Shown here one piece after another: positions 1-5,630 of a DNA stretch of 6,689 nt. The position numbers were made by a program, and so were the translations under genes. This DNA comes from CAZTWC01 sp964617105 [NCBI: uncultured Myxococcia bacterium] (lineage in GTDB: Bacteria > CAZTWC01), in NCBI GenBank assembly GCA_964617105.1, contig CAZTWC010000027.1:12542-19230 (forward strand), written 5' to 3'. The notes under the pieces are model-generated. The model worked only from the letters and a program-made list of their open reading frames with translations. It had not been told where the DNA came from and searched no databases. Positions within the stretch are counted from its first letter, which is position 1, and each line of letters begins with the position of its first letter.

Positions 1-2
1 GG

Positions 3-626
3 CGTAAAATAGTCACTATTCAAAGATGTGACCGGGACACCATCCGCTGGTCCCGCTCCCGTTTGAAAATTGGTCAAAAGTTTACCCGGAAACAGTTATT
101 AAAGGCGATGTTAATTGGATCTGACAATCGGGCTGCTTTTGCCCTGGCCCGCTCCATATACGGCTCTAAGAAAGATTTTGTTTCTATGATGAATCAAAAA
201 GCCCGAAGGTTAAATATTTATAACACCAATTTTGCCGATCCCGCCGGACTAAGAGATGCCAACCAGAGCAATGCTCAAGAGGTTGCGATTTTGGCCCACC
301 AGGCTTTTAAATACCCGTTAATCAGAAAAATCAGTCGAAAATCTCGTGTTTCATTGCTGCCAAAAAATTTCCGGCGTCGAGTTCAGTTGTATAATCCAAA
401 TCGACTTACCCGCAACCGTTACTGGGGAATAGAGGGAAGTAAAACCGGTTATACCAGCAATGCCGGTTACTGCCTGGTGATGGAGGTAAAAATTAAGCGA
501 CGCAACTATATTTTTGTATTTTTAAATTCTGCCGGCAAATTTTCCCGACTGGGTGATTCACAGCGGGTAAAAGGGTGGCTGCGCAAAAACAAACGGTCGG
601 TACTGTTAGCCCGGGCCAACTATTAA
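3..626 (+). CDS. D-alanyl-D-alanine carboxypeptidase, peptidase S11 family (5' end outside window)
   Basis: Penicillin-binding-protein-type serine D,D-peptidase that would trim the terminal D-Ala of peptidoglycan stem peptides in the periplasm. The frame is open from the left edge, so a TTG at 63 is only the first internal start-like codon; the upstream residues (KIVTIQRCDRDTIRW) fit the family. The second active-site motif SxN is SDN at 120-128, inside LLKAMLIGSDNRAAFALAR. The third motif is KTG at 441-449 (GSKTGYTSNAGYCLV). A typical S11 stretch lies between them (FADPAGLRDANQSNAQEVA). The nucleophile motif SxxK and the signal peptide must lie upstream of the window. Only about 58 residues follow KTG, so there is no PBP5-type C-terminal beta domain or amphipathic anchor; the tail is strongly basic. 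It converges on waaA with a 62-base gap. The family is clear, but carboxypeptidase and endopeptidase cannot be told apart here. Confidence 0.88.
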   Translation, partial: RKIVTIQRCDRDTIRWSRSRLKIGQKFTRKQLLKAMLIGSDNRAAFALARSIYGSKKDFVSMMNQKARRLNIYNTNFADPAGLRDANQSNAQEVAILAHQAFKYPLIRKISRKSRVSLLPKNFRRRVQLYNPNRLTRNRYWGIEGSKTGYTSNAGYCLVMEVKIKRRNYIFVFLNSAGKFSRLGDSQRVKGWLRKNKRSVLLARANY

Positions 627-688
627 TCCCGGTGTTCACCAATAGGTTGACCTCGGCTTACTGCCAAATCCCTAAAAAGTGGCGATTT

Positions 689-2098
689 TCAGGCTAGATT
701 GTTCCACAACCGGCAGATCAACTCCGCATTTCTCAAGGAAGTTCCGGTTAAGTTCTTAATCTGTTCCCGGGTCTTATCTCCAAATCGCTGGGTTCTTTCT
801 GGTTCCATCAACATAAGGCTAACCTCTTTTTCAAGGGCTTTCATATCAGCGGCCATAATGGCGCCACCCTGCAAAAGCAAATCTCGCTCCAGAATAAAAT
901 TATCCATGTAAGGGCCAAAAAGGATAGGCAGGCCCCAGGCGGCCGCTTCCAGAGGATTTTGACCGCCCCGTTTACAAAAACTCCCACCGATTATGGCCAA
1001 TTGGGCGGCGCCGTACAGGGTGGCCAACTCTCCAATGGTGTCAATGATTATGGCCTCCCGGGGTTGGCTGGATTTTTTCTGACGCAAACCGGTTAGTAGA
1101 TGGGTAATTATACCCTGGGCTGTCAATTTTTCTTTGATTTTCCGGGCTCTTTCCGGGTACCGGGGCGCCACTAAAAAGCGCAGATGATCAAATCGCTGAT
1201 GCAGCCGCCGGCAAAGGACAATGAGCCTATCCTCCTCATCAGTATGGATAGAGCCAAACACCACCACTGTATTCTCACCACGCTGCCACCCGCTCAAGGA
1301 TAAAAAATCGTTCAACTTTTGTTCATCAGCACCAGAAACGCAATCTGCAACACTGCCACGGATAACCAGATTATCGTATTTGCTGTTGCCGGTGACTATC
1401 ACCTTTTTTCGGGTAACGCCCAACTCTTGAGCCAGACTGGCGTCCATCTCGGTTCGGGACAGCACCAGGTTGGTCATCTCCAACAGGTTGCCTGTGACTT
1501 TAAAAAGAAAAGAGTAGCCCTTTAGTCGTTTAGAAGAGAGGTGGAGGTTGTTGATCACCACCGGGCATCCGCGGCGCCGTGCTTCCCAGATCATCAAGGG
1601 CCAAAGTTCAGTGTATTCCAGGATTAAAATTTGGGGTTGAAAATAATCAAACAGGTTTTTGACCGCGCCTCTCACTTCAAAAGGGGTAAAAATAGTCTGA
1701 TGGGCTCCGGATAATTTCCCAGCCATGGCCAGGCCACTTCTGGTCTGGGTAGAGAAGACAAATTTGGCTGAGGGAATTTTTTTCTTCAACTCCTTCAACA
1801 TTGGATATACGGCAGCTACATCACCTGCCGATGCCGCCTGCACCAGAATATTTACCGACTGGATAGCCGGCTCACTTTTTCGGCTATCTTGTGAGAGCCT
1901 AACATCTGCTGGCTGACAGAGTCTCTCTGTTTCCATTGAGGAAGATTTGTTTTTATCACAGTAAAAGCCAAACCTCTCCCGCCAGCGGCCGCGCAATTTT
2001 GGGGTAAACAAATAGAAAAGCATTATGGGAATAAGGAGCAGGTATCCTATTATAATGTATAGTTGCCGCCCCACAATTATAGGGATTCTTCTACCCAT
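689..2098 (-). CDS. waaA: 3-deoxy-D-manno-octulosonic acid (Kdo) transferase, GT30
   Basis: Transfers Kdo from CMP-Kdo to lipid A precursor at the inner membrane, the first inner-core step of LPS. Residues about 12-31 form one hydrophobic N-terminal anchor, as usual for WaaA. GT30 landmarks follow in order: ASAGD (89-93), EYTELWP (161-167), NNLHLSS (183-189), TGNSKYD (236-242), FGSIHTDEED (281-290), APRYPER (311-317), DTIGELATLY (353-362) and GGQNPLEAAAWG (378-389), then GPYMDNF. The usual SxGE has Asp for Glu, and the common PRH and GGHN appear as PRY and GGQN. At 469 residues it exceeds the usual 420-430, mainly through a hydrophilic insert at about 47-81 between the anchor and the first GT-B strand. 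The ATG at 2098 overlaps the HEPN gene by 22 bases and has no clear Shine-Dalgarno; an in-frame GTG at 2074 would avoid the overlap. It is the last gene of a leftward set of three. Confidence 0.9.
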   Translation of the reverse strand: MGRRIPIIVGRQLYIIIGYLLLIPIMLFYLFTPKLRGRWRERFGFYCDKNKSSSMETERLCQPADVRLSQDSRKSEPAIQSVNILVQAASAGDVAAVYPMLKELKKKIPSAKFVFSTQTRSGLAMAGKLSGAHQTIFTPFEVRGAVKNLFDYFQPQILILEYTELWPLMIWEARRRGCPVVINNLHLSSKRLKGYSFLFKVTGNLLEMTNLVLSRTEMDASLAQELGVTRKKVIVTGNSKYDNLVIRGSVADCVSGADEQKLNDFLSLSGWQRGENTVVVFGSIHTDEEDRLIVLCRRLHQRFDHLRFLVAPRYPERARKIKEKLTAQGIITHLLTGLRQKKSSQPREAIIIDTIGELATLYGAAQLAIIGGSFCKRGGQNPLEAAAWGLPILFGPYMDNFILERDLLLQGGAIMAADMKALEKEVSLMLMEPERTQRFGDKTREQIKNLTGTSLRNAELICRLWNNLA

Positions 2099-2460
2099 TG
2101 GATCACTTTATTGGCAATTTCCAGTGCTTCAATATAGTCATCTTCAGTCACCGGATCATATTCGCCAGGATACCTGGTTTCCACAGCAAATTCTGTCATG
2201 GTTTTTGATTCGAGGACAAATTCTGGTATTTTGACGCCTTTTTGTTCAAGTAATTCGATAAGATAAGCAATATCGTGTGTTTTTGGAAAAACGATCTCAT
2301 TTGCTATGCATAGTGCTTTTAATGCTTTTTCCACTCCCTGTTGAGCATCAAAACAAATATCTTCAAAAAATATCTCATCAGAAACCTGGCCTGCATTGGC
2401 CTTAGCAAGATTACTCTTTGCTCTTTGCATCCATTTAGTAATTTTATCAAGGTTTTTCAT
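2077..2460 (-). CDS. HEPN domain protein, probable toxin partner of MNT
   Basis: A 127-residue, mostly helical protein of the HEPN type (PF05168-like). Visible hallmarks are WMQRAKSNLAKA near the N-terminus, FDAQQGVEKALKAL (37-50), PKTHDIAYLIELL (59-71), and a late RYP segment (R96-Y97-P98-G99-E100-Y101) before a final helix. In HEPN/MNT pairs the HEPN protein can be an RNase toxin that its nucleotidyltransferase partner silences by AMPylating a tyrosine beside the active site. That role is inferred from family and gene pairing. The RNase motif Rx4-6H is not present as such: no His follows R96 at the right spacing, although Y97 and Y101 are close. It overlaps the upstream MNT gene by 14 bases, which suggests translational coupling, and has a strong Shine-Dalgarno 6 bases before the ATG. 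The fold is fairly sure; toxicity is not. Confidence 0.85.
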   Translation of the reverse strand: MKNLDKITKWMQRAKSNLAKANAGQVSDEIFFEDICFDAQQGVEKALKALCIANEIVFPKTHDIAYLIELLEQKGVKIPEFVLESKTMTEFAVETRYPGEYDPVTEDDYIEALEIANKVIQWVEESL

Positions 2461-2767
2461 AAACTACTCTTCCTTTGTCTGCTGCCTCTTTATAGATGAG
2501 ATAAGGATCGTTTTTTAATATCTCAAAACGCTCTAGATCTGCGACAATAACATCCACTGGGGCACCAATATGATGGAAGTTACGGTAGATCTTTTTGGTC
2601 AGTGTTCTTTTATCTTTCAAATTCTGTTTTAGCACCAGCAAGTCCAAATCACTTTCTTTGTGAAACTGATCAGTTGCTCTTGAACCAAATAAAATAATTC
2701 TATCTGGTTGGGCTACCGCCACAATAGTTGAGATGGCTTTTTGTAAAGGTTTAAATATTTCTGCCAT
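2447..2767 (-). CDS. MNT-type minimal nucleotidyltransferase, probable antitoxin of HEPN/MNT pair
   Basis: A 106-residue DNA polymerase beta-like nucleotidyltransferase. The signature is FGSRATDQFHKESDLDLLV: GS at 28-29, then the metal-binding pair D40 and D42. The third acidic residue is D72 in GAPVDVIVAD, so the catalytic triad is complete and the protein should be able to bind nucleotide. In characterised HEPN/MNT pairs the MNT protein AMPylates the HEPN toxin and so neutralises it; this is the best reading here but is inferred. It is the first gene of the leftward set. The ATG at 2765-2767 is preceded by a modest Shine-Dalgarno (AGGCAG, minus strand, 2774-2779). Base composition is AT-rich: three 60-base lines counted inside it (2461-2640) give about 38% G+C, against about 57% for the line 1141-1200 in waaA, which fits acquisition by transfer. 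Confidence 0.87.
   Translation of the reverse strand: MAEIFKPLQKAISTIVAVAQPDRIILFGSRATDQFHKESDLDLLVLKQNLKDKRTLTKKIYRNFHHIGAPVDVIVADLERFEILKNDPYLIYKEAADKGRVVYEKP
2467..2475 (-). promoter_or_regulatory. Shine-Dalgarno of the HEPN gene
   Basis: On the minus strand this reads AAGGAAGAG, 6 bases before the ATG at 2458-2460, and lies inside the 3' end of the MNT gene. It is the strongest ribosome-binding site of the leftward set and supports this start, so the HEPN protein may be made efficiently even though its gene overlaps the MNT stop. Confidence 0.6.
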
Positions 2768-2781
2768 TTTAATCTGCCTAG

Positions 2782-2810
2782 TTGAAATTGATAGAAAACC
2801 AAAATATAAT
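2782..2810 (+). promoter_or_regulatory. Sigma-70-like promoter for the methyltransferase gene
   Basis: TTGAAA at 2782-2787 (5 of 6 to consensus) and a perfect TATAAT at 2805-2810 are separated by 17 bases, the optimal spacing. Transcription would start near 2816-2818, giving a leader of about 70 bases before the ATG at 2888. It lies in the 120-base AT-rich gap between divergent genes. The region is AT-rich, so chance hexamers are possible, but the exact spacing makes this the best promoter in the window. Confidence 0.6.
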
Positions 2811-2831
2811 TTATTATGATATTATTTTGAT
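2803..2831 (-). promoter_or_regulatory. Possible leftward promoter for MNT-HEPN-waaA
   Basis: On the minus strand TATATT (2808 to 2803) can act as a -10 element, but the hexamer 17 bases upstream (ATCAAA, 2831 to 2826) matches the -35 consensus poorly. The -10 would lie on top of the rightward TATAAT, so the two directions could compete for polymerase. This is a weak call based on position and one hexamer. Confidence 0.25.
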
Positions 2832-2887
2832 AATCTGACAAGAGAAAATTGGGAATTCAACTGCATCTACACAAGAGAACTATTTTG

Positions 2888-3565
2888 ATGGAAAACCTAA
2901 CAGAAAAAATTCGAATTATGCGGCGGGGGAGGATGGAAAAGATGGACAACCAGGCCTTATCCAACCTGATTGGTGCTTATAAAGAAATTTTAATAGACCT
3001 GGGCACCGGGGATGCCCTTTTCCCCTATCGCCAGGCCAAAGAGGACCCAAACTTGCTCTGTTTAGGTATCGATCCGGTGGCCGAGGTCATGAATAAAACT
3101 TCTAATCGGATTGGGCGTAAACCTGCACGGGGCGGAGTGAACAACCTTTTGCTGATGGTGGCCAGCCTGGAATCTTTGCCGCAAGCATTAAAGGGTTCGG
3201 CTCAGCGGTTGACTATCAATTTTCCCTGGAGCGCTCTCCTCCGCTTCCTGGTGGAGCCGAATCTGCCAATGCTGCTCAGATTACGCTCTTTGTTAAAACC
3301 AGAAGGCCAAATGGAAACCTTGCTCAATTTACAGGTTTTCAAAGATGACCAATACCGCCAGCGCCTCAACCTGCCCTGGCTGGATATGGAATATGTTAAC
3401 ACCTCGCTAAAGCCGTCCTGGAGCAAATGCGGTCTGCAAATAGAACACCTGAAACTGCTGGGGCCAGGTCAACTCCCAATACGCACCAGTTGGGGCCAGC
3501 AACTGACCATGGGCAGCAGCCGCGACACCATGTATCTCCGGGCCAGGGCTATTTTGGCCATCTAG
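2888..3565 (+). CDS. 16S rRNA (adenine1408-N1)-methyltransferase homologue, Kam/NpmA family
   Basis: A SAM-dependent methyltransferase resembling KamB and NpmA, which put m1A at position 1408 of 16S rRNA in the decoding site and so block aminoglycosides such as kanamycin and apramycin. Family landmarks over 225 residues: ILIDLGTGDALFPYRQA (SAM loop, D37-D42), LGIDPVAEV (GIDP, 60-63), RKPARGG (77-83), SLESLP (94-99), INFPWSALLRF (FPW, 112-114), and RTSWGQQLTMGSSRDTMYLRARA near the end. W114 and W202 correspond to the two tryptophans that hold the flipped A1408 in NpmA. Two departures stand out: GDA for the usual GDG, and Gln and Ser at two of the basic positions after W202. I chose the ATG at 2888, with AAGAGA about 10 bases upstream; ATGs at 2918 and 2942 (GGAGG 9 bases upstream of the latter) are alternatives, but the N-terminal strand aligns better with the longer form. 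No aminoglycoside biosynthesis genes are near. Confidence 0.8.
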   Translation: MENLTEKIRIMRRGRMEKMDNQALSNLIGAYKEILIDLGTGDALFPYRQAKEDPNLLCLGIDPVAEVMNKTSNRIGRKPARGGVNNLLLMVASLESLPQALKGSAQRLTINFPWSALLRFLVEPNLPMLLRLRSLLKPEGQMETLLNLQVFKDDQYRQRLNLPWLDMEYVNTSLKPSWSKCGLQIEHLKLLGPGQLPIRTSWGQQLTMGSSRDTMYLRARAILAI

Positions 3566-3581
3566 TTCATTTTGCCCTGGT
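3542..3581 (+). terminator. Hairpin over the methyltransferase stop codon
   Basis: CCAGGGC (3543-3549) and GCCCTGG (3574-3580) form a perfect 7-bp inverted repeat, extendable by one G-T pair, with a 24-base loop that contains the TAG stop. No run of T follows, so it is not a standard intrinsic terminator. It could weakly attenuate read-through toward topA or protect the 3' end, or be chance. Confidence 0.25.
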
Positions 3582-3615
3582 AGTTGCTGATTTTAGGTAT
3601 TAATGCAAATAGTAG

Positions 3616-3645
3616 TTGAAATTAGCCATAGAGTTTGATTATGAT
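3616..3645 (+). promoter_or_regulatory. Sigma-70-like promoter for topA
   Basis: TTGAAA (3616-3621) and TATGAT (3640-3645) are each 5 of 6 to consensus, with an 18-base spacer. Transcription would begin around 3651-3653, only a few bases before the topA ATG at 3655. That would give a leaderless or nearly leaderless mRNA and would explain why no Shine-Dalgarno is visible before topA. Confidence 0.45.
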
Positions 3646-3654
3646 GTAACTACT

Positions 3655-5630
3655 ATGGATCTGATTATCGTTGAATCTCCCAATAAAATTAAAAAAATTA
3701 AGAAAATCGTTGGCTCTGGATACGATGTAAAAGCATCGGTGGGACACTTTCGGGACCTACCCAAAAAAAGTTTGGGGATTGATCTTGAAAAGATTTCAAA
3801 CCTAATTACCAGATTGAATTCCAAAAGCGAAGAGTGGTTTCGCAAATAAAATCTGCAGGAGAAAAAGCGGATAAAATATTTCTCTCCACCGACCCTGACC
3901 GGGAAGGTGAGGCCATTGCCTGGCACTTGAAATATATTTTGGGAAAAAACGGTAAAAAGACTTTGCGAGCGACTTTTCAAGAAATCACTCCCCAGGCAGT
4001 TAAGCAGGCCATTCAAAAGGCCGGCCAATTAAATCTAAACCTGGTAAATGCCCAGCAAGCCCGCCGAATTCTTGATCGGATTGTGGGCTATAAAATAAGC
4101 CCCATGCTCTGGCAATTTAGAAAAGGTCTTTCAGCAGGCCGGGTACAATCCGCCACCCTGCACCTGGTGGTGGAAAGGGAGAAAGAGATTCTAGGCTTTA
4201 ACCCAGAAGAATACTGGGTGTTAAAAGTAAAATACAACAACGGCCTGGTATCAGAATATGCCATTAAAGAAAAGGGGAAATTTCAAGCTAAAAAACTGGA
4301 GAATAAAGAGCAGACCGAAAAAATTATCTCCCTGGCCAAACAAAATGAACACCTGGTTAAATCTATTGAAGGGAAAAAAACTTTTACCAGGCCCAAGCCG
4401 CCCTTTACCACCTCCACCCTTCAGCAGGCCGCCTCATCCTCTTTGGGATTCAAACCAGCCAAAACCATGAGGGTTGCCCAAAAACTCTTTGAGGGCGGGC
4501 ATATCACCTACCACCGGACCGATGCGGTTTTTCTCTCCAGTAACGCCATCCAAATGGCCCGGCAATATATAAATGAAAACTACTCAGAGAGTCTCCCGGA
4601 TAAACCGCCATTTTACCGCGCCAAAGCCGGAGCCCAAGAGGCCCACGAGGCTATTAGGCCCACCACCCCAAAGAATTTTATCTCTGCTCCTCCGGATGAA
4701 CTCAAACTCTACCAACTGATTTTCAGACGCTTTATTGCCTCCCAATGCAAGCCGGCTGAATATTTTAAAACCTTTATTTTAACTCAGGCCGGAGAAGTTC
4801 ATTTTATCGCCTCCGGCTCTATCCTCACTTTTCCCGGTTACCTGAAATTTTACGCTGGAATTGACTCAAAAGATAAAGATGAACAAAACCAGTTGCCTAT
4901 GGTGAAAGAGGGAGAAAAACTCCTGCCAGACCAATATTTGCCCGAGCAAAAATTTACTAAGCCTCCTCCCCGCTTCACTGAGGCCAGTTTGATTAAAGAG
5001 ATGGAAAAATGCGGTATTGGCCGCCCTTCAACCTATGCCGCCACCGTGCAGGTGCTTTTCACCAGGGAATATATCCTCAGTGAAAAGAAAAATGTCTATC
5101 CCTCGGAATTGGGATCTTTCATTGACGATCTTTTAGATAAAGGGTTCAACCAGTTAGTACTGGCAGAATACACCGCCGGCCTGGAAGAGAAACTGGATCT
5201 TATTGCTGAAGGCAAACTCCACTGGACCAAGTTTTTAGAAGAGTGGTTTCGCAAATTTGCCCCTCAACTGGATGTTTCCAAAGTGCTTTTTAAGGATCTG
5301 GCCAAACAAAAAGGGGCTGACTTTAAAGTCGGCGGCGGAGAAGCACAAACCGCCTCTGTACCCAAGGTGGTTCGGGGAGTTAAGTGCCCGGAATGTGAAG
5401 GTGATATGGTGGAGCGTAAAGGAAAATACGGTAAATTTTACGGTTGTGCAAAATATCCCGCCTGCAAGGGGATATTGGACCCTAAGAGATCTAAGAAGAA
5501 AGCCCCCAAAATTGCCCAGGGGATCGTTTGCCCGAACTGCGGCGGGGAGATGGTAGAGAGAAAAGGAAAATATGGCGCTTTCTATGGTTGTAAAAATTAT
5601 CCCAAGTGTAAAGGGATTGTAAAAAAATGA
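3655..5630 (+). CDS. topA: DNA topoisomerase I, interrupted by a -1 frameshift
   Basis: Type IA topoisomerase that relaxes negative supercoils through a transient 5'-phosphotyrosine link. As read, translation from 3655 ends at a TAA at 3847-3849 after 64 codons, while the rest is open from about 3789 in another frame (first start-like codon GTG at 3834). Shifting -1 in the A run at 3788-3791 joins GIDLE to KDFKPNYQ and restores a 658-residue family-like protein. Toprim residues are E7 (IIVESPNK) and DPDREGE (80-86); GRVQS follows. The catalytic Tyr is Y286 in [11 protein letters not shown], where many homologues have MRTDS. HEAIRPT (331-337) and GIGRPSTYA (454-462) are intact. Two Cys4 zinc-ribbon modules end the protein (C578-C604 and C626-C652). 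It is shorter than E. coli TopA (865) through a smaller C-terminal region. Its stop overlaps the rsmI start. The gene is normally essential, so the break is either a sequence error, a very recent lesion, or recoded. Confidence 0.93.
3787..3792 (+). other. Frameshift point in topA (GAAAAG)
   Basis: The frame from the ATG reads GAA AAG ATT here; the family-like frame reads GAA, then AAA GAT TTC starting one base back. Restoring one A to the A4 run at 3788-3791 would repair the gene. The -1 frame has a TGA at 3786-3788, so the shift cannot occur earlier; the A7 run at 3763-3769 is ruled out. A tandem slippery heptamer is absent, though A-AAG permits a single-tRNA slip. Confidence 0.85.
3829..3847 (+). 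repeat. 19-bp exact direct repeat within topA, copy 1
   Basis: GAAGAGTGGTTTCGCAAAT occurs here and again at 5238-5256. At 5238 it encodes EEWFRK in the protein frame; here the same peptide appears only in the frameshifted 0 frame, while the restored frame reads the bases as parts of RRVVSQI. Flanking bases differ immediately on both sides. Confidence 0.7.
5385..5618 (+). repeat. Tandem pair of Cys4 zinc-ribbon modules in TopA
   Basis: Two modules (5385-5474 and 5529-5618) share the pattern [30 protein letters not shown] and are separated by a lysine-rich linker. Each has four Cys with spacing C-x2-C-x16-C-x5-C. Such topoisomerase zinc ribbons bind single-stranded DNA and can contact RNA polymerase. 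Protein identity between them is high while many third codon positions differ, so the duplication is not recent. Confidence 0.85.

Noticed and set aside
63-65. TTG as the true start of the carboxypeptidase
   Set aside because: The frame is open to the left edge with family-like sequence, and the essential SxxK motif would be missing from a protein starting here.
631-640. GGTGTTCACC as a terminator between the convergent genes
   Set aside because: The stem is only 3-4 bp, with no following T run on either strand; I see no convincing terminator in 627-688.
2814-2833. Imperfect AT-only inverted repeat as an operator
   Set aside because: The arms match at only 5 of 6 bases in a sequence that is nearly all A and T, so such matches are expected by chance.
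2849-2851. TTG as the start of the methyltransferase
   Set aside because: It adds 13 residues with no family match and lacks a Shine-Dalgarno; the ATG at 2888 has AAGAGA upstream.
3763-3769. A7 run in topA as the frameshift site
   Set aside because: A -1 slip here would meet the TGA at 3786-3788, and the protein matches the family in the original frame up to GIDLE, so the shift must occur later.
3639-4028. 129-residue minus-strand open frame across the topA frameshift region
   Set aside because: It lies fully antisense to the Toprim region of topA, whose protein has conserved motifs; the antisense product shows no recognisable family features.
5257-5556. 99-residue plus-strand open frame inside topA
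   Set aside because: It is an out-of-frame reading of the TopA C-terminus with no conserved motif of its own.
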